DNA of 64,000 nt, from the NCBI GenBank assembly GCA_025526995.1, contig JAHLKG010000008.1, positions 558,001 to 622,000 of the forward strand, given 5' to 3'. Positions 37,486 through 49,028 of this stretch are shown here, piece after piece; position 1 is the first letter of the stretch, and each line of letters begins with the position of its first letter. The translations under genes and the position numbers were made by a program. The notes below the pieces were generated by a model that was not told the DNA's origin, ran no database searches, and saw nothing but the letters and a program-made list of their open reading frames with translations. Source of the stretch: Powellomyces hirtus. Lineage: Eukaryota > Chytridiomycota > Chytridiomycetes > Spizellomycetales > Powellomycetaceae.

Positions 37486-38204
37486 TCATGTCATCGGAGT
37501 ATTTCGTTGAGACAACCGTTTCACTTTCCGTGACATCATGACGCATGGGGCTCCATGGCCTTCTCCATTTTGTCCTTCCACCAGCCCATTCTTCAAAATA
37601 TGGCCTTCGACCATGAGTGTGACGGGCGGTAGGTTCAGCGCCTTCGCAGCATCTCTATACTCCCACACGTTCGTATCGTTCAGCCGTGCCAGCATGTCTT
37701 TCGCAACCGCGGCTTTGAGACCCTGCACATCGTACTGGTGGGCAAGACTGTACAGCTGCACAAGCAACGTCGGGGTGGTTTTCGCAGTTAATGGGATGGC
37801 GACCGAGTACAAGAGCGTTTTCTCCTTTGCAATGGCGGGTTGTGGTGGGCGGGTCGATGGGTCGTCCGCTGGTGGGACGGGCGGGATGTACCGGCCCGCG
37901 TAGATGTAATTTAGAAATGCGCGGAATGATGGGGGCGAAATGTGCGGACCTATGGTGACGGTGTACGTGTACGAGTTGGTTGGTGTTCCATGTTGCTGTT
38001 GTTGCTGTTCTTGTGCTGAGGATTCGATATGGAAGTTGGGTATCCGTTGCGCTAGGGTTTGGCTAGCGGAGAGTAAACAATGTCGAGTGAGGGGAGCAGC
38101 GAGGGGCAAGCGATGGGAACCGATCGGCATAGATGTTACCTATGGGCTTGAAATGACTCTGAACCTACGAGAAAGAGTATGTCCGGGATCCCGAGGGCTG
38201 TCAT
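37486..38204 (-). CDS. BTB/POZ-domain protein
   Basis: Two exons, 38140-38204 and 37486-38062; 213 aa. The N-terminus reads as the first BTB strands (DILFLVGSESFQAHSQTLA), followed by SPPSFRAFLNYIYAGRYIPP, the strand-helix signature of a BTB fold, then LVQLYSLAHQYDVQGLKAAV. This is the pattern of BTB substrate adaptors for Cul3 ligases, though no second domain (MATH, Kelch, BACK) is visible. A short insert with poly-Gln lies after the first helix. The start ATG at 38204 is provisional: an AG just upstream could be a splice acceptor for another exon. The C-terminal ~40 residues are basic (MMSRKVKR). Confidence 0.75.
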
Positions 38205-39979
38205 ACTGACCAGTTCTATGTATCAACGGGCCGATTGTGCATGGAACGGGAATGGGGACGATTGCGTCTGCGAAAAGAGGCACTAGGGAGGGAAGTTCAA
38301 ACGCAAACTAAACGCGTCACATCAGCCAGGTGGAGGTTGATCGGAGGCGCCTACTCACAATTAGTCTGCTTAACTCACTTCGGCCAATGTACCTGACAAG
38401 GACAGGTGCTACAGGAGGAGAGACTATCTGTCGTGTTGAGGGCTAGCATCTGATTTGGGCTGCATGTATGCGTTAACACTTTTCCATTCTGATGTTTTTT
38501 GAGGTGACGATTCGATTTGCTCCGTCTCTGCACCAAATCCGCTCATGCGATTTCACAAGGGATCCTCACTCGAGATGTGTATAGCTCAAGTTTATTCCTA
38601 GCGATCTTTTGTGCCGTCCTCCCCTGTCTGACTGATATGTTCGTCATGCTTTTCAATGGGATGCTAAAGCAATTAGATGAGGACGAGGAGGCGGAGAGGA
38701 TTAGAAAACGCAAGGAATCAAATGTCGGGCAGCCCGGAGATCCGCCACATACAACGTCTCCAAGCTTTTCATTTGCTATGACTATCCCCATGCGCACAAA
38801 ATCGCTCACCCATCATTATTTACGTAAGGATTTTTCTTTGATTTCCCTGTGACGCGATTGCAGACGAATTCAATACGGGGTCCACCATACAAATTCAATA
38901 ACCAGCTGCTATCCGTCCTTAACCGTCAAAGCAAACAGCATATGCATAAGAATCCATCGAGTTTCTTGCGGCGCAGACATTGCGATTCTCGAGCTCAACT
39001 GCATTCCACGATACATGGTGCTCTTGAAAATCATTAGTTTTTCGGGAACACCGTTCCCACGTACAATCTCTTCGCAATCCTAGTCCAAATCTCGGACCTC
39101 CACTTTGTCAGCCATTTCACCGTCGCCGTGCATGCTTTGCATGTAGACGCCGCATACAGACATGATTCCCACATACTGCACAATCTCTGCACAGCGCAAT
39201 CATGCTCATACCCGGGCAACTCTAATGTTGCCGCATGAACTTGGAATACGATCGTCAGATGCATTTCGATCGCGCTCCATCCCAGCATGGCGGACATTTT
39301 GTTCTTCGCACAAGACACCATTGGCTTGAATGGTCCTTCTTTTGTCCCTCAATACGCGGATCAGGATAATGCTTAATCCTGCCCGCACCTGTGTAGGGGC
39401 GGATAGTGGCAAGCGCTCATCGCCTTGCCGGAAAACCCGGCAAGATTCAGGCGATGACACTCTCATTCACATTCATTTTTCTTCCGAGCAGCCAGTTTAG
39501 ACGGCACGCGTCGGGCTAACCCCGCAGCATATAGGGGTTACTTTAAATGTAGATCTGAAGCAAAACCTCTCTCGGTCTCTTTTATTTGCTACGTCACGCC
39601 TTGTTTCTGTTGACTTTATATTGTGACTGCAAGACAATTAACAGTGCACACGACCCTCAATGATGGTACGAGGAGTTGGAGCATCATCATAAGCAGGGCT
39701 TGCCTTCACCGGCTATATAGTCCGGGGCACAACAGCACACCCGATACCGCTTTGGCGGTTGCTCTTCTCAAACAGGGCAATGATGGCAGCTTTGGGCGAC
39801 AGAAGAGTGTATAGATGAATCTGACCTGACTGCAAATATGCCTATTGTTCGTCGTCGGTGTGGCGCGTCGTCGCGCGCGTTTGCATATATTTCTTTTTTG
39901 TGAGACACGCCCATTTCTCGCTTGTTGAATTCCGTCTCCATCCCGTTACTCACTTGTGGCAAAAAAAAAGAACTACACA
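38205..39979. other. Long gene-poor stretch, BTB / SMAP gene
   Basis: About 1.8 kb with no gene I can support. The longest frame (38517-38852, plus) has a hydrophobic segment (YSSSLFLAIFCAVLPC) followed by an acidic/basic run (LKQLDEDEEAERIRKRKE). It has no splice-consistent extension or family resemblance, so it is kept only as a candidate. Confidence 0.4.
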
Positions 39980-40989
39980 ATGTCGTCTTCACCATTACCC
40001 GTCGCGGCATCCGGCATGACCGCCAAGAAAGACAAAAAAGAGAAAAAGGACAAGAAGGAGAAAAAGTCCAAGCGGTCAAGCAGCGAAGACGACGTAGCGG
40101 AGCCGAGCTCCGTGGAAGCGTCGCCGGCAACTGAGGAAGAAGTAGACAACAAGAAGAAGAAGGACAAGAAGGAGAAGAAGGAGAAGAAGGAGAAGAAGGA
40201 GAAGAAGGAGAAGAAGGAGAAGAAGGAGAAGAAGGAGAAGAAGGAGAAGAAGGAGAAGAAGGAGAAGAAGGAGAAGAAGGAGAAGAACGCCGTTGAGTCT
40301 ACCAGCGAGCCCAAAGTGAAGAGCTCGACAAAGTCTAAAAAGGAAAAGAAGGCAAAGAAGGACGATGATGCGAAAGAAGAGGAGATCGTAGTCCCGGAAT
40401 TGGAGCCGGTGGGTAGTAAGAAGGACAAGAAGGAGAAGAAGCGGAAGATCAAAGACCTGGCGGATGAGGACGAGGTTCCAAAGGAGAAGAAGGAGAAGAA
40501 AAGCAAGAAATCAAAGAATGTCGAGGAGGAGGCAGTGAAGCCGGACCTGCTACAACCACAAGCGCAGTCAGCCGCCCCTGGTAAATGAACAGCGAAATGA
40601 ATGGTCCTCCTTTGCGAGGTTGTGGTTTTCTTACACTTACCGTTTGTTTGTCGCAGCACCAGCTTGGAATGACTGGACGCAGGCGTCATTCGATGGTGAT
40701 GATGCGCGAAAAAACGTAACTGCATGCGCTGGACACTCTCTCTGTCGCGCGAACATTTGGCTCATCTCAAAATTCTTTCCACTAGAAATTCCTCCGTCTC
40801 CTCGGCGGTGCCAAAAAGACACCACAACCCGCCACAACAAATGCGAGCATCAGTAACATCACCAAGAATTCCGCAATCAATGCCTCCACGGGCAAGAAGA
40901 TTGAGCAGGATATGGTCCAGCAGTTCGAAGCATCTCGCGTGCTGACGCAGAAGATGCGGTCAGGGAAAAGAGGGGGACTGGGCGCGTAG
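39980..40989 (+). CDS. Lysine-rich protein with C-terminal SMAP (small acidic protein-like) domain
   Basis: Three exons, 39980-40580, 40657-40715 and 40786-40989; 287 aa. Residues ~15-190 are almost entirely Lys/Glu/Asp with a perfect KKE tandem tract (~residues 62-103). The C-terminal block after splicing, WTQASFDGDDARKNKFLRLL then GGAKK, is the SMAP-domain signature, here followed by the tail QDMVQQFEASRVLTQKMRSG. SMAP proteins are poorly characterised nuclear or nucleolar factors, and the Lys-rich tail fits a nucleolar location (inference). The conserved tryptophan-containing segment spans the intron at 40581-40656, and the LLGG block starts the last exon, so both introns are well supported. 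Confidence 0.8.
40165..40287. repeat. 9-bp tandem repeat encoding (KKE)n
   Basis: About 13 nearly perfect copies of AAGAAGGAG in the SMAP gene. The DNA is uniform at the nucleotide level, not only in protein, so it is a recent expansion able to change length in 3-residue steps. Confidence 0.9.
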
Positions 40990-41122
40990 AGGTTTTGAAT
41001 TGGGAGCCAGGTGCGAGGCTTGGAAGCATGCTAGTAGAGTTTACATTGCTGTGGATCGCAGACATCCGAGATGCTTTACGCCAATAATGATTAAGTAAAA
41101 GAGGAATGCTACATACAACAAA

Positions 41123-41136
41123 GGGGGGGGGGGGGG
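41123..41136. repeat. G14 homopolymer run
   Basis: An uninterrupted G run in the short convergent region between the SMAP gene and the lectin gene. Similar runs of C or G occur at 2115-2131, 10332-10344, 12757-12778 and 51098-51108, all outside coding sequence. Confidence 0.8.
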
Positions 41137-41270
41137 TTATGTATATAGTAAGTTTGGGAGGTGCGGTGCTATGTGATGTGTGAGTGTGTCAGGCATTATG
41201 ATTTACGCTCGGTGTGTTACGAGTAACTGCAGGCAGATGTTAGTTGGGATTGTTGAAAATCATGTGCTGT

Positions 41271-42605
41271 TTAGAAGCGCTTGAAGGAGCGCTCTTCTTG
41301 TCGCTGTGCGTATTTCCACACTCCGTAGCAGATTGCTGCGATGGCAATGAGAGCAAGAAGCATTTTCAGCATAAACTTCAGGGCGCGTGCAAGTCCTGCG
41401 CCGGATGATTCCGAGTTCTTTTGCGGGGATGCGTTGTAGCTGTACTGTTTGTTGACGGCCGGGGGGGACGCGTCTTTCTTGTTGCTGATGCTGCCGGAGC
41501 TGGACTTTGGGTCGGATGGCGGAGTTTGACCATCCTTGTATGACTGTTGGAAGCAAGAAAAGAGAAAGATTGAGAAAGTGACACATAGCAAGAGCGCAAC
41601 CCAACCAAGCAACCGTGTCGATGGAAATTGCGTCAGAGAACCCACTCGACCTTTGGTCGCGGCCTAGCAATGACCCCGTTCGGTCCATTTCTCAACGTGT
41701 CCCCTTCTTCATCTTCAAGGTCTAAGCTGATGACTTACAAATGATATTCCCTGAGTTTTCACATTGATAATATCATGGAAATCGGAGACCTCGCCCGTGT
41801 GAGCTGAGAATCCAAGGTAGCCGGATGTGGGCATGTCCAAGTCGGTTTTCTCAAAGCACAGGTTCCAATCCGCGTCTTTGATACCACCGTTGAAGTTTGT
41901 AAAGACCTGCAGGGTCTTGGTCTCGCGAGTGTATCGGACCCGCGCCTTTGTAGGGAACTCGGAGTTTCGGAAATCGGCCTCGCAAGCCCCGAGTTCACCC
42001 TGGGCGCCGTCATTGTCATGATCGTAGTTAGTTTTGCCATCACCCATGTTGGCATTGATGCGTGGAAAAGTGTATCGGTGTCTGCCGTTGGCGTACGTGT
42101 CAAAGAAAACTCCAAGTCCCGTAAACTTGTCCTGCGAGCCGAAAACAGGACCCCTCGAGTTCTTCTGACTGGTGTACCAGAACGCAAAGCCGTCGCCGTG
42201 CAGGCCGGTGGAAGAACCGTGAACTTTAAACTCAAACTCGACCAACCATGAGTTTGTAGTGAAGGGATGTTTGGTCCAAAGGTATCCCTGTTTCGATCGT
42301 TTGTCCGCAGTCAAGCGAATGTAGTTGTTGACTTCCATGTACGCGTCCCCTCCAAACTCCCACCATCTGTTTTGCAGATTCTCCTCTGGATTTGAGAGAG
42401 AGAGTTGGCAAGTGAAGTTAGTGACCAAGCAGGTTTTGAATTTCGCAAGCAAGCCGAATGCAACCAACAGACCGATGTAAGGAGGCTGTATGGAGTATGA
42501 GAAAAGAGTGAAGGTTTGTTCCGACTCTGGCGAATGCTTTGCGGCAAAGACATTGCTGGCAAAGGCCGTTAGCAGCAACAGCCAAGATGCAGGAAGATTG
42601 ACCAT
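41271..42605 (-). CDS. L-type lectin cargo receptor (VIP36/Emp47-like)
   Basis: Type I membrane lectin that escorts glycoproteins between ER and Golgi. Three exons on the minus strand, 42473-42605, 41739-42385 and 41271-41543; 350 aa. A signal peptide (residues 1-21, LLLLTAFASNVFA) is followed by the lectin domain: HSPESEQ, then SIQPPYIEENLQNRWWEFGG (joined across the first intron), GDGFAFWYT, GLGVFFDTYAN, and the Ca/mannose-binding region NYDHDND. A Ser/Pro/Lys-rich stem leads to one transmembrane helix (FMLKMLLALIAIAAICYGVW) and a short tail ending RSFKRF. The tail recalls the KRFY/KKFF sorting signals of VIP36 and ERGIC-53. No coiled-coil stalk as long as ERGIC-53 is visible, which favours VIP36-type. 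Confidence 0.9.
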
Positions 42606-43361
42606 ATTGAAAGTGGGGGGTGGAGAGCAGCAGTCGGGAAGTTTGGCTATCCACACGACGACGGAGACTGATGTGCGCTGACGGCGAGCGATTCACTCTC
42701 TACTATCAAAGTATGTGAGAGCAACACAAAAAAACCACACAGGAAAAAGGAAACGGAACGGGAAGGAGTGTGATGACACCAGCCAGGGTGATAAATGCGG
42801 TCGATTTGGTGTTTGAAGTCTTTCTTTCTTTCTTTTCCCTTTCCCAAGAAGTACTATAAATTGGGAGGGTGATAAACAGGCCGTTGCGGCGATAAACAAG
42901 GATGCTGTTTCAAGCATCTAATGCGCAGCAACTTGGATTCCAGGACCACACGTGAGCGCACGGGGGGGCGAATGAATTACAGCCAATCACAGCGATCCAA
43001 CAACAACAAACAGACAACAGACTGGGAACTGGGAAACAGAGACTGTAACGCCTAGATAAAGCCCTCCCACTAGTAACTGCGCCCCATCCACATGGGCCCT
43101 CCCAGATCCATCCAGAAGGACGAAAGGAGTCAGTCAATCTTTCAGTTTGAATCGTCAGTCAGTCACGTGTGTCCAACTGCGCGCATCGACGTGGCAATGG
43201 CCTGTCCAAATTAGGAAATAATCAACTTGCTGCCAACGTGTCACCTCCCTTTTCACGTCTGTCCCGCATGGCTCTCGCGTATATAAAAAGACCACCACCT
43301 TACCCATCTCGCCTCGCCTCACATATCCATCCTTCTCCCCCTCTCCCTCACATAACCAGCA
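42606..43361. other. Shared divergent promoter region, lectin / BiP
   Basis: A 756-nt region between two secretory-pathway genes. It includes a CCAAT motif around 42983, a CACGTG palindrome at 43164-43169, and a TATA box close to the BiP start. Both genes act in the ER, so shared control is plausible. No exact mammalian ERSE or yeast UPRE core was recognised. Confidence 0.5.
43279..43290 (+). promoter_or_regulatory. Probable TATA box of the BiP gene
   Basis: GTATATAAAAAG lies about 72-80 nt upstream of the BiP ATG at 43362, between a CT-rich leader and the upstream CACGTG. Its position and sequence fit a TATA element of a strong inducible promoter. Confidence 0.6.
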
Positions 43362-45444
43362 ATGGCTAGAATACAACCATCACTGCGAACCCTCTCATGG
43401 TTCGCCGTCTTCCTTCTCGTGATCGCCTGCTTCGCCTGCGTCAATGCCGCAGAGGCTGAAAAAAAGGCCGCTGACTCGGAGGCCGCCAGTGGCCCCATCA
43501 TCGGTATCGACTTGGGAACCACCTACTCGTAAGTCTGACCCATTGCAACACTCTGCGACGCCTGATATGCAGCTGCTAATCGTATTCCCCCTGTCTGTCC
43601 ATAGTTGCGTGGGTATCTACAAGAACGGACGCGTCGAGATCATCGCCAACGACCAGGGTAACCGAATCACTCCATCCTATGTCGCTTTCACGGACGAAGA
43701 ACGTCTCGTCGGCGACGCCGCAAAGAACCAGGCCCCCGCCAACCCTCACAACACCATCTTTGACGCCAAGCGTCTTGTCGGTCGCCACTTTGCTGACAAA
43801 GAGGTCAAGCAGGACATGAAGCACTGGCCTTTCAAGGTTGTCAGCAAGGACAGCAAGCCTGCCATCCAGGTCAAGGTCAAGGACCAGGACAAAATCTTCA
43901 CCCCTGAGGAAGTCTCGGCCATGGTTCTGCAGAAGATGAAGGAGATTGCGGAAGGATACCTCGGTGAGAAGGTTACCCGCGCAGTCGTCACCGTTCCCGC
44001 ATACTTCAACGACGCCCAGCGCCAAGCCACCAAGGACGCTGGTACCATCGCCGGTCTCACTGTTGAACGTATTGTCAACGAGCCCACCGCCGCCGCCATC
44101 GCCTACGGTCTTGACAAGAAGGGTGGAGAGCAGAACATTCTCGTCTACGATCTTGGAGGCGGTACCTTTGATGTGTCCCTGTTGACCATTGAGGATGGAG
44201 TTTTCGAAGTTTTGGCCACCAGCGGTGACACCCACTTGGGAGGTGAGGACTTTGACAACCGTGTCATTGACCACTTCACCAAGCTCTGGAAAAAGAAGAC
44301 TGGAAAGGACTGCACCAAGGACCTCAAGGCCATGGGCAAACTCAAGCGCGAAGTCGAGAAGGCCAAGCGTGCCCTGTCCGCCCAAAAGTCCGTCCGTGTC
44401 GAAATCGAGTCTTTCCACGATGGCCAGGATCTCTCCGAGACTCTTACCCGCGCCAAGTTCGAAGAGCTCAACATGGACCTTTTCAAGAAGACCATGAAGC
44501 CAGTCGAGAAGGTCATGAAGGACGCTGGTCTCTCCAAGTCTGATATCAACGAGATTGTCCTTGTGGGTGGTTCTTCCCGTATCCCCAAGGTGGTTGAACT
44601 CCTCGAGACTTATTTCGATGGCAAGAAAGCCAGCAAAGGTATCAACCCTGACGAGGCTGTCGCCTACGGTGCCGCTGTCCAAGGAGGTGTTTTGAAAGGC
44701 GATTCAACTCTTGCGGATGTCATCTTGATCGACGTGAACCCCTTGACTCTCGGCATCGAGACTACCGGAGGTGTCATGACCAAGCTCATTCCCCGCAACA
44801 GCCCCCTTCCCTCTAAGAAGTCCCAGATCTTCTCTACCGCCGCCGACAACCAGCCCACGGTCCTGATCCAGGTCTTTGAGGGTGAACGTCCTCTCACCAA
44901 GGACAACAATCTTCTTGGCAAGTTTGACCTCACCGGCATTCCCCCCTCTCCTCGTGGTGTTCCTCAGATCGAAGTTACCTTTGCACTGGACGCCAATGGT
45001 CTTTTGACCGTCTCCGCTGTCGACAAGGGCACCGGAAAGAGCGAAAGCATCACCATCAAGAATGACAAGGGTCGCTTGAGCGAGGAGGACATTCAGCGCA
45101 TGGTCCAAGAGGCAGAAGAGTTTGCCGACGAGGACAAGGCCGTCAAGGAGAAGATTGACGCACGAGTTGGATTCGACTCGTACGTCTACAGTCTCAAGAA
45201 CCAGGTCACTGACGAGGCTCAGCTCGGAAGCAAACTCTCCGACGACGACAAGAAGGAGATTCTGGACGCCATCAAGAAGGCCCAGGACTGGCTCAGCACT
45301 GAAGCTGAAGCGGCTTCCAAGGACGACATTGAGGAGCAGAAGTCTGAGCTCGAGGCCATCGTAAACCCCATTACCGCCAAGCTTTACGCTGGTGCCGGTG
45401 GCGATGATGCGAGCGAGGAGGCTCCCGACCACGACGAGCTGTAA
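43362..45444 (+). CDS. KAR2: BiP/Kar2, ER-lumen Hsp70 chaperone
   Basis: ER Hsp70 that binds unfolded polypeptides and powers translocation through Sec61. Two exons, 43362-43528 and 43605-45444; 668 aa. An N-terminal signal peptide (hydrophobic core [17 protein letters not shown]) precedes the nucleotide-binding domain: [16 protein letters not shown] (split by the intron), [32 protein letters not shown], and [12 protein letters not shown]. The linker [11 protein letters not shown] leads into the substrate-binding domain and helical lid. The protein ends in an acidic stretch and HDEL, the fungal-type ER-retrieval signal. Codon use is strongly biased to C/G-ending codons, as expected of a highly expressed gene, and long antisense frames over it are a by-product of that bias. 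Confidence 0.98.
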
Positions 45445-45953
45445 AGCAATTGGTCTCTTTGGATATCAGCGCAAGGAAATTTGTGTTATCAGCAGGCATC
45501 GCGTGCGCGACCAAGATGATACGTTGTCAGTCGTGTGATTTATTTTGGAGCTGGGATGTACATGAGAATGCAAGAGCGGATTCACCCTCCCGCCGTATGG
45601 TGTGCGGTGCGACATGAATTCCGGCACATTACCACCCCCCATTATCCCTTCTTTATTTCTTCCATTGTCATTTATAGATTCCATCTACTCTCAATTTTGT
45701 TTGTTCTTCAGGCCTGCGGTCAGCTTGTATTGCAGTTTTTCGAGGAACGTTTAACTATGGATAGTATGGATCGCACTTGAACCAACCCGGGCGAAGCAAG
45801 CTGAATGCCCAAGACTTGCGCCTCTACCGTAATTATTATCAAATGGTGCTTACTCCAACACTGTGCTGGATCATCAGCGTCTACAGCTTTGTGGGAACAA
45901 ACAACGTGGGAAACAATCAAATATGTACATCTATCTAACGGCAGTCGTTCTGT
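45445..45953. other. Convergent intergenic region, BiP / histone-fold gene
   Basis: About 500 nt of 3' regions. No further feature is seen. Confidence 0.4.
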
Positions 45954-46417
45954 CTATGGGTCTGCTGGCGGAGCCGCTGTATTCTTGGCTTCCAATGCCT
46001 GGCGAGGGGGTAGTGTCGGTGGAATAATGTCTTCCAGAAACATCAGTTCCACATTATCTGCTACGGCCTTGGCTAGACATTGACATTGTCGGTAAGCCGC
46101 CCACACTGTCGACTTTGGGGAGGGGCATATAACAAAACAAAAAAAGCAGAAGTAAAACGTGAACACGCACCAACATCTTTATACCCCAAAACTTTCCTCC
46201 CGCCGTCCCTTGTGTTCTCAAAGCTCTTTTCCGCAAGGTACTGCAGAAATATCTCGGTTGCGTACGTCACTGCCAGCGCGGCCTCCTGCGCGACCGGACC
46301 GACTTCCTTGTCTTCGCGCATGATGGTTTTGACGCGGCCTACTGGGAACGGCACTTTGGTTGGCGTTGGGCCCGCTGCTTCAGGCGCTTGTGTTGCGGAT
46401 ATTGGTGTTTCAGACAT
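45954..46417 (-). CDS. Histone-fold protein, CHRAC/Dpb3-like (NF-YC family)
   Basis: Two exons, 46171-46417 and 45954-46072; 121 aa. The core FPVGRVKTIMREDKEVGPVA then EAALAVTYATEIFLQYLAEK is a histone fold of the H2A/NF-YC type (helix 1, loop with Lys-rich strand, long helix 2). The second exon adds the final helix (AKAVADNVELMFLEDIIPPT). Candidates are Dpb3 of DNA polymerase epsilon, CHRAC subunits, or an NC2-alpha-like protein. The absence of the NF-YC DNA-contact extension and the Pro-rich tail PPTLPPRQ fit the Dpb3/CHRAC group best. The short Thr/Pro-rich N-terminal tail is disordered. The promoter is shared with the bromodomain gene, only 182 nt apart. Confidence 0.8.
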
Positions 46418-46599
46418 GTGTGCGTGATGGTGTGGTGTGGGATGTTTGGAGGAAATGTGCTTTTGGAACAAGCAGGGCGGAATTGTTCGGACACGTCTGT
46501 GGGCTAAACTTTCGCTTTTGACGCGTCCCGGGCAGAAAGGCGGCGTGGTCGATTTTTTGACTCTTCCGCGTGTTCACGTCAAGTCACAGTTCGGAAACA

Positions 46600-48684
46600 A
46601 TGTCAGATCTCATGCAAGTTGACGACCCGCAAGCGACTACGGCGGCACCGGCACGGACTGAACCGCCATTGTCAATCGGTAAAGGGCCTGGGTGGCAATA
46701 TAATCACCTTGCTTCACTTATGCCAACCGCAGAGCAATTCCCATTTAGAACCCGCCGCGACTTCCGCCCCAATGATATCAGTAACCGAGCCGTCAATAAC
46801 AACAACACCCAGCGGTGACGTGGATCCACAGCAACGAACAACAACGGAGCCTTTATTGTCGCCGAGAAAACGTGCGCGGGATGTGGACGAGGATACGATG
46901 GATGGTGTCAAGCAGGGGATGGATGAGCTGTATGACGTTTTGGAGAAGCTGTTGTTTGTGCTCTCGAGGTACGGGGATGGAACGATTGGACTCGTGGAAG
47001 GATTGGGAAGATTATGTGTCTACTTTTATGTCAAGATTGTGACCTTGACGAGTCGCGGTTTTTCTTTTGTTGATTTTTTTTTTTTTTTTTTGGTCTGGTC
47101 AAACAGCGAAGACGAAGAGGGCTACTTTGCGCGCCCAATCAACACGGAAGCGAACCCACTCTACATCCAACTAGTCAAAAAACCCATGGATTTCGGCAGC
47201 ATGCAAAATAAGCTTGTCGAGCGATCGTACCGCACCCTCGCCGAGTTCCAGGACGATTTCGACACGGTCATGAAGAACGCCATGCTCTTCCACCCGGTCA
47301 CCGACGACGTGTATCAACTGGCCGCTCGGCTGCACAAGTTTGGGACGAGACTGATCAATAGTCTTTACGGGAGATTTCCAAAGAACCTGACTGTCGAGGC
47401 GCCGGATGAGGACAAGGATGGGCCCGTAACAACAACGCCTGGAGATACGAACAAGACGATTAAGGTGGGAAAAATATGGAATCTAGGGATTGTTGTAGGC
47501 AAAACGGCTGATATCGTATTGTCTATTCTTGATCCCATCCAGGAAGCAAAAGAACGCATTTTCCGCACCCAAAAATTTGCACTATCACAACGTGGGCCTG
47601 ATGGCACATACTTCTTTTCCAGCACACACACCAAACCGCTTGAAGACATGCCATTAGGTAACGTTCCTTGCCAGAAACATTCATTCTTCCAGCGCTTTTG
47701 TCTAAACAAGATCCATGTGCGTTCTCCTAGTCGACGAGCTGCTCAAAGTCAACATTGTCCCCACCTATTCTGGAAACGGCACCGATATCCCACTCCTCAA
47801 ATCCATGATGCAGCCACCGCGACCGTCCGCACCGGACCCCCTATTCCCACCCCCGCGGAAAGTCGCCAAGCCCAACTCCCCATCCACCGTCCATTTCAAC
47901 GACTACGGGCTGTTCTACTCGTTCGCGCCTTCCTATGCGTCTGCCAACGCGACGCTCTCCCCAACTGAATCTATCAAAGTCAAGACTAAAGACCCAGCAG
48001 TCGTGGTTTTGGAGCCAGAGGAGGATGAGGCTCCGTCAGGTTGTCCTGCCTCAGCTTTACCACTGCCAACGGACTCTGTGGTCCCTATTTACCGCGGCGA
48101 CGAAGAAGCAATCGCGCTGGACGCGGCATTGGCGGAACTGGTTGGGAGTGGTCCTGGGGTGTATCAGGAACCCTCGCCGAAACCTTCACCAGTGGATGTG
48201 CTTCTAGAAGAAAACTTGGACCTCGTGTCTCAACTGGAAGACTTCCAGGAAGAACGATTTGACGCCGGAAACGGGGCGGCAATCGGTCCAGAAGAACTTC
48301 AAATAGGTACAGTCTGGCACCGTATCTTGAGCGAGATCCCGTCTAATCGATCATCTCATTCCAGCACGACGCTTGATAGAGAACCTGTACACACTCCTCA
48401 ACAGTGCCACACCGGGATCCCTCGTGTCCCGAGAAAACATCCAAAGCATGATGGTCAGTCTGCGCCAGTACGACGCGGCGTTCCGCGGAACCCTGCCACA
48501 GACCCGGCGGTACACGTACGCGTCAAACCTTGCTGGTCGGAACGCGTTTCCCGTCAACGCCGGTTCCGTCACGGGCGTCCTCGAAGAGTACATGCCCCCG
48601 ACGGCCGGAGCAGCAGCAGCACCTTCTGCGCCGACTCGGTCAACGGGAAGATTACGGAGTGGGGCGGCGCAGTTGGCCAAATAG
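46600..48684 (+). CDS. Bromodomain protein, BRD7/BRD9-like, atypical acetyl-lysine pocket
   Basis: Six exons: 46600-46678, 46749-46968, 47107-47464, 47543-47657, 47731-48306 and 48365-48684; 555 aa. The bromodomain spans residues ~80-185, from GMDELYDVLEKLLFVLSR (helix Z) through KKPMDFGSMQNKLVE, the ZA-loop/helix-A signature close to BRD7/BRD9. The position usually held by the acetyl-lysine-binding Asn is His (FHPVTDD, codon 47291-47293). Downstream is a region with VDELLKVNIVPTYSG and an acidic/Pro-rich stretch, then a helical C-terminal domain (ARRLIENLYTLLNSATPGSL) resembling the BRD7/9-specific C-terminal region. It is predicted to be a chromatin factor, possibly in a SWI/SNF complex with the Swi1 encoded in this window (inference). 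The acceptor at 46748 was chosen because it restores the long open frame. Confidence 0.82.
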
Positions 48685-49028
48685 CGATGTGGATTATTCC
48701 TATATATGGGAATGGCCGCAGTGTTGCTTGGGTCCAATAATAGAGATCCCGCTTGTATGTCCCGACTCAACTGTTTTTTCTGGGTTCAACTGAGGAACCT
48801 TGTTCGGTGTTTTTGAGCTGATGCGAGAATGTCAACTGCTTGATGCGCCTCCCCTATACGCAATTCCAAACAGCATGCGGTTTGAATACAGCATCTCCAA
48901 ATGTACGGTGACGCCGTCGCCCTCCACTGTATCTTTACGTGCACCAGCAACGTGTCAAGTGTCACGCGCTACAAAGCGGCGCATCAACACATAACCTGGC
49001 ACGTTTTTCCTCCCCTGCGGAAACAGCA
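48685..49028. other. Convergent intergenic region
   Basis: About 340 nt of 3' regions of the bromodomain and NMNAT-like genes. Nothing else was found. Confidence 0.4.

Noticed and set aside
38517..38852. Possible 111-residue membrane protein in the BTB/SMAP gap
   Set aside because: One hydrophobic segment only, no supported splice extension and no known family; left as an unsupported candidate.
39973..40725. Minus-strand frame of 250 codons made almost entirely of Phe and Ser
   Set aside because: It is the reverse complement of the Lys/Glu repeat in the SMAP gene, not a protein.
42983..43002. ERSE-like CCAAT-N9-CCAAC upstream of BiP
   Set aside because: The spacing fits a mammalian ERSE but the second half is CCAAC, not CCACG; one match of this quality is weak evidence.
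43576..44682. Long minus-strand open frame (368 codons) opposite BiP
   Set aside because: It is antisense to a clearly coding, strongly codon-biased Hsp70 exon. Such frames arise from the bias, and the translated product is low-complexity Leu/Asp/Val with no family likeness.
44704..45432. Second long antisense frame over the BiP C-terminus
   Set aside because: Same explanation; no start context or splice signals supporting a gene.
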